In this document: piece by piece, positions 14,812-19,504 of the stretch
How positions within the stretch are numbered: the stretch's first letter is position 1
Layout: each line of letters opens with the position of its first letter
From: Minisyncoccota bacterium
GTDB taxonomy: Bacteria; Patescibacteriota; Minisyncoccia; UBA6257; JAKLIH01
Direction: 5' to 3'
Length of the DNA: 19,504 nucleotides
Assembly (NCBI GenBank): GCA_028702045.1
Contig: JAQVPP010000008.1
Location: 1-19,504 of the forward strand
Translations under genes and position numbers: made by a program
The notes under the pieces: model-generated
What the model was told of the DNA's origin: nothing
The model's database searches: none
What the model saw: the letters and a program-made list of their open reading frames with translations, nothing else

Positions 14812-15951
14812 ATGAATACACAAATTGGTAAATATGTATTGCAGGATGAAGGGTATAAGTCTTTTATCCCTTTTGATTTTCCTTTTAAAGATGCTCTTAA
14901 TTTCTCAAAAGAAATATTAGAGAAGTCTAATGAGGCTCATTTTTTAGTAGGAAAATTGGATGGAATCATACATGTATTACCAGAATTAAGTTCTTTTTTA
15001 TTGATGTTTATGGCTAAAGATGCAGAGTCTTCTTCACAAATTGAGGGAACCAGAGCAACTGTTGTTGATTTTATGAAAACTAATATAGGGGTTAATGAAA
15101 AAGATACTGATTCAGATGATATTTTATATTATATTAAGGCATTGCAATACGGACTTAAAAGGATAAGTGACTTACCTTTGTCTATGAGGTTGCTAAGAGA
15201 AGTGCATAAAGAATTAATGACAGGAGCTAGGGCTAGTTATTTTTCTAATCCTGGAGAATTTAGGAAAACTCAAAATTGGATTGGAGGAAAGAATATAAGC
15301 GAGGCATCATATGTTCCTCCAACTGTTTTAGAAATGACTAGGAGTTTATCTGATTTAGAGAAGTTTTTTTATGATGATGCCTTTACTTATCCATTAATCC
15401 AGATTGCATTAATTCATTCTCAATTTGAAACTATACATCCTTTTTTGGATGGGAATGGTAGATGCGGGAGGCTTTTGATTACTTTACTTTTAAAAGATAA
15501 AGGGTTATTACAAAGTCCTGTTTTGTTTTTATCTTCGTATTTTAAAAAACATCAAGTTGAGTATTATCAAAAATTAAATAACTACCATAAAGGAGAGATT
15601 GATGAATGGGTAAACTTTTTTTTAGATGGGGTTATTGATATATCTAAAAAATCAATAAATCTTTTAAAAAAGGTATCTGATTTATATAAAAAAGATATGG
15701 AGAAAATTTCCATGTTGTCTAAGCGAGAGCATGATAGCACTATGCTTGTTTTAGATAAGTTGTATTCTCAGCCAATTATTTCTACTAAGGTGGTTATGGA
15801 GTGAACTGGCTTTTCAAGAAGAGGTGCTCAAAAGGTTATAGATCGTTTAATTGATTTAGAGATTCTAAGATTAAGTGATTTTTCTACAAAGTATGATAGA
15901 AGTTATGTATATGTTGAGTATATGAAGATTTTTAATATGTATGGAGCGTAA
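14812..15951 (+). CDS. Fic-domain protein with N-terminal inhibitory helix and C-terminal winged helix
   Basis: A 379-residue Fic-family protein, expected to transfer AMP (or another nucleotide moiety) from ATP to a hydroxyl of a target protein. The active-site loop HPFLDGNGRCGR is intact at residues 209-220 with the catalytic His209. A class II-style inhibitory motif, SSSQIEGT, lies at about 73-80; its Glu normally blocks ATP binding until relieved. The GEFR and NWIGG stretch near residues 148-159 is typical of the family. The C-terminal 70 residues look like a winged helix (STKVVMEWTGFSRRGAQKVI), with TGA 15802-15804 as Trp331; two other Trp are TGG. Gene organisation is solitary, with no antitoxin partner. 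It may be a regulator of a host or self target, or a toxin held in check by the inhibitory helix. Confidence 0.92.
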
Positions 15952-15962
15952 ATTTTTTTTGC

Positions 15963-15990
15963 TTAACATATTTTGATTTTATGATATAAT
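15963..15990 (+). promoter_or_regulatory. Promoter of thrS-leuS
   Basis: TTAACA at 15963-15968, a 16-base spacer and TATAAT at 15985-15990 preceded by TGA, making an extended -10 (TGnTATAAT). The leader of about 36 bases is A/T only; no T-box or other structured leader fits in it. Confidence 0.75.
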
Positions 15991-16032
15991 AGTGTATAAT
16001 TAAAAATATATATAAATAATAATAAAAATATT

Positions 16033-17883
16033 ATGTCTAGTTTGAAAATAGAAACAGTGCGTCATTCTTTGGCTCATGTTATGGCCTATGCTCTAAAGAG
16101 TAGGTTTTCTGATATACAGTTTGGTGTTGGTCCAAGTACTGATACTGGTTTTTATTATGATTTTAAAACTACTAAGAAATTACCAGATGATATTTTAGAG
16201 GTTATTGAGGAAGACATGAAAGAAATCATTAACCAAGGATTGAAGTTTGTTAAATATGAAATTGAAATTAAGGAAGCAATTAAGTTGTTCAGGTCTTTGG
16301 ATCAACCATATAAAGTAGAGTTGCTTAAGGATTTGGAAAAGTATGGAACAACAAATCAAAATGAGATTAATGAGTTAAAGGAAGCTAAAAAAGATAATAA
16401 GGGGAAAGTAACTACAGCTACATTATACATATTAGGTAAAGATGTGGATGTGGATAATTTGAAAAAGCAAAAAAATGATATTTTCATTGATTTGTGTAAG
16501 GGGCCTCATGTACGTAATACAAACATGTTGCCAACTAGTTTTAAATTATTAAACTTATCAGGTGCATATTTTAGAGGTACAGAGGAAAATGATATGCTTA
16601 CTCGTATCAGTGGAGTATCTTTTTTAAATGATGACGAGCTCAAAGATTATTTACTATTACTAAAAGAAGCAGAGGAGAGAGATCATAGGAAACTAGGATC
16701 TAAATTAGATTTATTTAGTAATAATGAAAATGTTGGACTTGGGTTAATTTTATGACATCCAAATGGTGCAGTGATTCGTAATGAAATTGAGAATTTTTGG
16801 AAAAAGGAACATGTAAAAAGAGGATATGAGTTAATCTATACTCCACATATTGCTAATTTAAAATTATGAGAATGTTCTGGACATTTGGGTCACTATAAAG
16901 AAAGTATGTATGCACCTATTATGCAAGATGAGAATGAAACTTTCCAAATTAAGCCAATGAATTGTCCATTTCATATTGAGATTTTTAAATCACAAATTAG
17001 ATCATATAAAGATTTGCCTATAAGATATGCAGAACTTGGTACTGTATATAGATATGAGAAGAGTGGACAATTACATGGGCTAACTAGAGTACGTGGGTTT
17101 ACTCAAGATGATTCTCATATATTTTGTGCTATGGAGAATCTTGAAGAAGAAATAATAGATGTATTGAAGTTAGCTAAGTTTATGTTACTTAGTTTTGGAA
17201 TGAAGGATTACAAAGTATTTTTATCTACAAGACCAAAGGATTATATAGGTGAGGTAAAGATGTGAAAACAAGCAGAAGAGATTTTGGAAAAAGCTTTGAA
17301 AAAAACAGATACCTTGTATGAAGTAGCTAAGGGTGATGGTGCATTCTATGGTCCTAAAATAGATATATCAGTAAAAGACTTTTTAGGTAAATACTGACAA
17401 GGACCTACTATACAACTTGATTTTAATTTAGCTGATAGATTTGATATTAATTATGTTAATGCTAATAATGAAAAAGAAAGAGTTGTCATGGTGCACAGGA
17501 CTGTACTAGGATCTATGGAAAGGTTTATGGGTTGTTTGATTGAGAAGTACAAGGGGGCATTTCCTTTATGATTAGCTCCTAAGCAAGTTGCTATTTTGCC
17601 TATTTCTGAGGGCAATGTTGAGTATGCCTTGAAAGTAAAAGAGGAACTAGAGGAAAAAGATGTTAGAATTTTATTAATGGATGAAAATGAAACTTTGGGC
17701 AAAAAGATAAGAAAAGCAGAGATGCTCAAAATTCCTTATGTCTTAGTTTTAGGTAAGAAAGAAGAAGAGAGCCATGTAGTGTCAGTAAGAGAAAGAGGAG
17801 TTGGTGATGTAGGTATATTTTCTGTAAAAGACTTTCTTGAAAAAATTGATGATGAAATAAAACATAAAATAATAAAAGAGTAA
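16033..17883 (+). CDS. thrS: Threonyl-tRNA synthetase lacking the N-terminal TGS domain
   Basis: Charges tRNA-Thr. The 616-residue frame reads five TGA codons as Trp: 16753 (LILWHPNGA), 16867 (KLWECSGH), 17263 (KMWKQAEE), 17395 (KYWQGPTIQLDF) and 17569 (PLWLAPKQV). Each matches a Trp in E. coli ThrS (FWHNDG, LWEKTGH, EMWDRAE, AWQCGTVQLDF, TWLAPVQ). The protein starts directly in the editing (SAD) domain, with HSLAH and CKGPH as its metal-binding residues, so the TGS domain is absent. The class II core keeps the zinc ligands: Cys in KPMNCP, His in DDSHIF, His in MVHRTVLGSMERF. The anticodon-binding domain closes the protein. leuS starts one base after the stop. One further Trp is TGG. Confidence 0.97.
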
Positions 17884-17884
17884 C

Positions 17885-19504
17885 ATGGAATATGATTTTC
17901 ATAAAATTGAAAATAAATGAAGAAAGGTTTGAAAAGATGAGGGTTATGTAATTAACAAAACATCTAATAGTACTACTAAGCCTAAAAAATATATATTAGA
18001 TATGTTTCCTTATCCTAGTGGAAATGGGTTGCATGTTGGACATATAGAGGGATATACAGGTAGTGATATATTATCTAGATATTACAGAATGCAAGGGTTT
18101 AATGTTTTGCATCCAATGGGATATGATTCTTTTGGATTGCCTGCAGAACAGTATGCAATGAAAAATAATATATCTCCTAAAAAGGCAGTTGATGATAGTA
18201 TTAAGAATTTCCAGAGACAACTAGAGTTGATGGGTTTTTCATATGATTGGGATAGAGTGATAAAGACATCTGACCCAGAATATTTTAAGTGGACTCAGTG
18301 GATATTTTTAAAACTATATGAAGCTGGACTTGCATATGAAAAAGAGATGCCAGTAAATTATTGCCCTGATTGTGGCGTAGTTTTGGCTAATGAAGAAGTG
18401 CATGATGGGAAATGTTTTAGATGTGATTGTACAGTAGAGAGGAAAAATATAAAACAATGGATGCTTAAGATTACTGATTATGCAGAGAGATTGTTAAGTG
18501 ATCTGGATTCAGTAAATTGATCTGAGAAAATAAAGACAATGCAAAAAAACTGAATCGGCAAGTCGGCTGGATATGAGGTTAAGTTTCTAATTCCTGAGTA
18601 CGGGGAAAAGGTTACTGTCTTTACTACTAGGATAGATACTTTGTTTGGAGTTACTTATTTAGTATTATCTCCAGAGCATCCATTAGTTGAAAAGATATGC
18701 GAAGAGAGCAGACTTGAATATGTTCGTGAATATATTAAAAAGGCTGGGCAGAAAACAGATTTGGAGAGGCAGTTTTTAGCTAAGGAAAAGACTGGTGAAT
18801 TTTTGGGTGTATATGCTAAGAATCCAGCAACTAATAAAGAGATACCTGTATATATTTCTGATTATGTATTAATGAACTATGGTACTGGGGCTATTATGGC
18901 AGTACCTGCTCATGATGAAAGAGATTTTGATTTTGCTAAGAAGTTTGACTTAGATGTTATTCAGGTTATAGAGAGGTTTGGAGAAAAAGTACAAGAAGGT
19001 GAGTGCTACTGTGGAGAGGGTTATTTGATTAACTCTGGCCCTTTTAATGATAGAAAAACAGAAGAAGCTAGAGATAAGATTGCATTGTTTGTTGGGGCTA
19101 ATCAAAAAACAAATTACAAGTTACGTGATTGAGTATTTTCTCGTCAAAGATATTGAGGAGAGCCTATTCCTTTGATTCACTGTCCAAAGTGTGGAACAGT
19201 GCCTTTAAAGGAAAGCGATTTACCACTTGAGTTACCTAAGTTAGATGAGTATAAGATAAATAATGATGCCTTATCTCCTTTAGCTAGTATCGATTCTTGG
19301 GTAAATGTGAAATGTCCTATTTGTGGAGAAAAGGCAAAGCGTGAGATAAATACTATGCCTCAGTGGGCAGGATCTTGTTGATATTATTTAAGATATATTT
19401 CTCCTGATTTTAAAAATGGGGTAGTTAGCCCAGCGAAAGAGAAATATTTTATGCCAGTTGACTTGTATATAGGTGGAACAGAGCATGCTGTATCTCATTT
19501 GATT
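17885..19504 (+). CDS. leuS: Leucyl-tRNA synthetase, N-terminal two thirds (runs off the window)
   Basis: Charges tRNA-Leu. About 540 residues are present out of a usual 800 or so. Landmarks are PYPSGNGLHVGH (HIGH motif), GYDSFGLPAEQYA, a zinc module CPDC...CFRC, the CP1 editing domain (TTRIDTLFGVTYL and GTGAIMAVPAHDERDF), a second cysteine pair set CPKC...CPIC, and PVDLYIGGTEHAV at the window edge. Seven TGA codons are read as Trp, at 17918, 17930, 18518, 18551, 19130, 19154 and 19379. Several are invariant in LeuS: KNWIGKS, RDWVFSRQRYWGEPIP and PQWAGSCWYY. Six other Trp are TGG, so both codons are in use. In PQWAGSCWYY the first Trp is TGG and the second TGA. Start ATG 17885 is one base from thrS and has no Shine-Dalgarno sequence. 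Confidence 0.97.

Noticed and set aside
15952..16032. A T-box or other riboswitch before thrS
   Set aside because: The predicted leader is about 36 bases and A/T only, too short for a T-box and without its conserved core.
326..19381. The broken reading frames as pseudogenes or sequencing frameshifts
   Set aside because: Each break is a TGA with the same frame continuing into the next family motif, never a shift of frame, and it occurs in essential genes at conserved Trp sites.
326..19381. UGA=Gly as in Gracilibacteria and Absconditabacteria
   Set aside because: The sites match Trp, not Gly, in TopA, LeuS, ThrS, S16, RSH and CYTH.

Overview
The window is about 19.5 kb of very AT-rich, densely packed bacterial chromosome. 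It looks like a member of the Candidate Phyla Radiation (Patescibacteria). The grounds are type IV pilins of the Parcubacteria/Microgenomates style (GFTLVELMIV, then LNPA, RDSQRL and a C-terminal STDGGD block), peptidoglycan enzymes (which argue against a wall-less mollicute), a short RSH protein, no intergenic gap over about 150 bases, and conserved housekeeping genes. The central observation is that UGA is a sense codon. About 32 in-frame TGA codons interrupt otherwise intact conserved genes (tpiA, pgk, rpsP, trmD, two pilins, an RSH gene, topA, a CYTH gene, a Fic gene, thrS, leuS). Wherever the family has a diagnostic residue there, it is tryptophan (TopA, LeuS, ThrS, S16, RSH, CYTH). So the reading is code-4-like UGA=Trp, not the UGA=Gly of Gracilibacteria and Absconditabacteria. 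TAA and TAG are the stops. All coordinates below read through TGA.

Layout. 2-2878 (+): the end of tpiA, a SIMPL-domain membrane-anchored protein, pgk and an RNase H gene, tightly spaced like an operon. 2976-5739 (+): rpsP with a long acidic tail, khpA, an envelope gene joining an L,D-transpeptidase to a degenerate M23 domain, and trmD. This is a remnant of the common rpsP-khpA-rimM-trmD order. 5806-7084 (+): two tandem type IV pilin genes. 7136-11343 (-): dprA-topA-RSH, in that transcription order. It converges on the pilins through a bidirectional terminator and diverges at 11344-11487 from a PilO-like gene and an overlapping small membrane-protein gene. 12522-12672: tRNA-Ile(GAU) and tRNA-Ala(UGC), with a shared promoter and terminator. 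12797-14134: an unrecognised helical protein with foreign signatures. 14235-15951: a CYTH-domain gene and a Fic-domain gene, each with its own promoter. 16033-19504: thrS and the start of leuS, one base apart.

Promoters are easy to see (TTGAnn, mostly 17 bp, then TATAAT-like) and often touch or overlap the upstream terminator. Almost no gene has a Shine-Dalgarno sequence. The one clear exception is the unknown gene at 12797, which also uses only TGG for Trp, ends in TGA and carries a GC-rich terminator. It looks like a recent arrival from an organism with the standard code. No CRISPR array, insertion sequence, rRNA or origin was seen.
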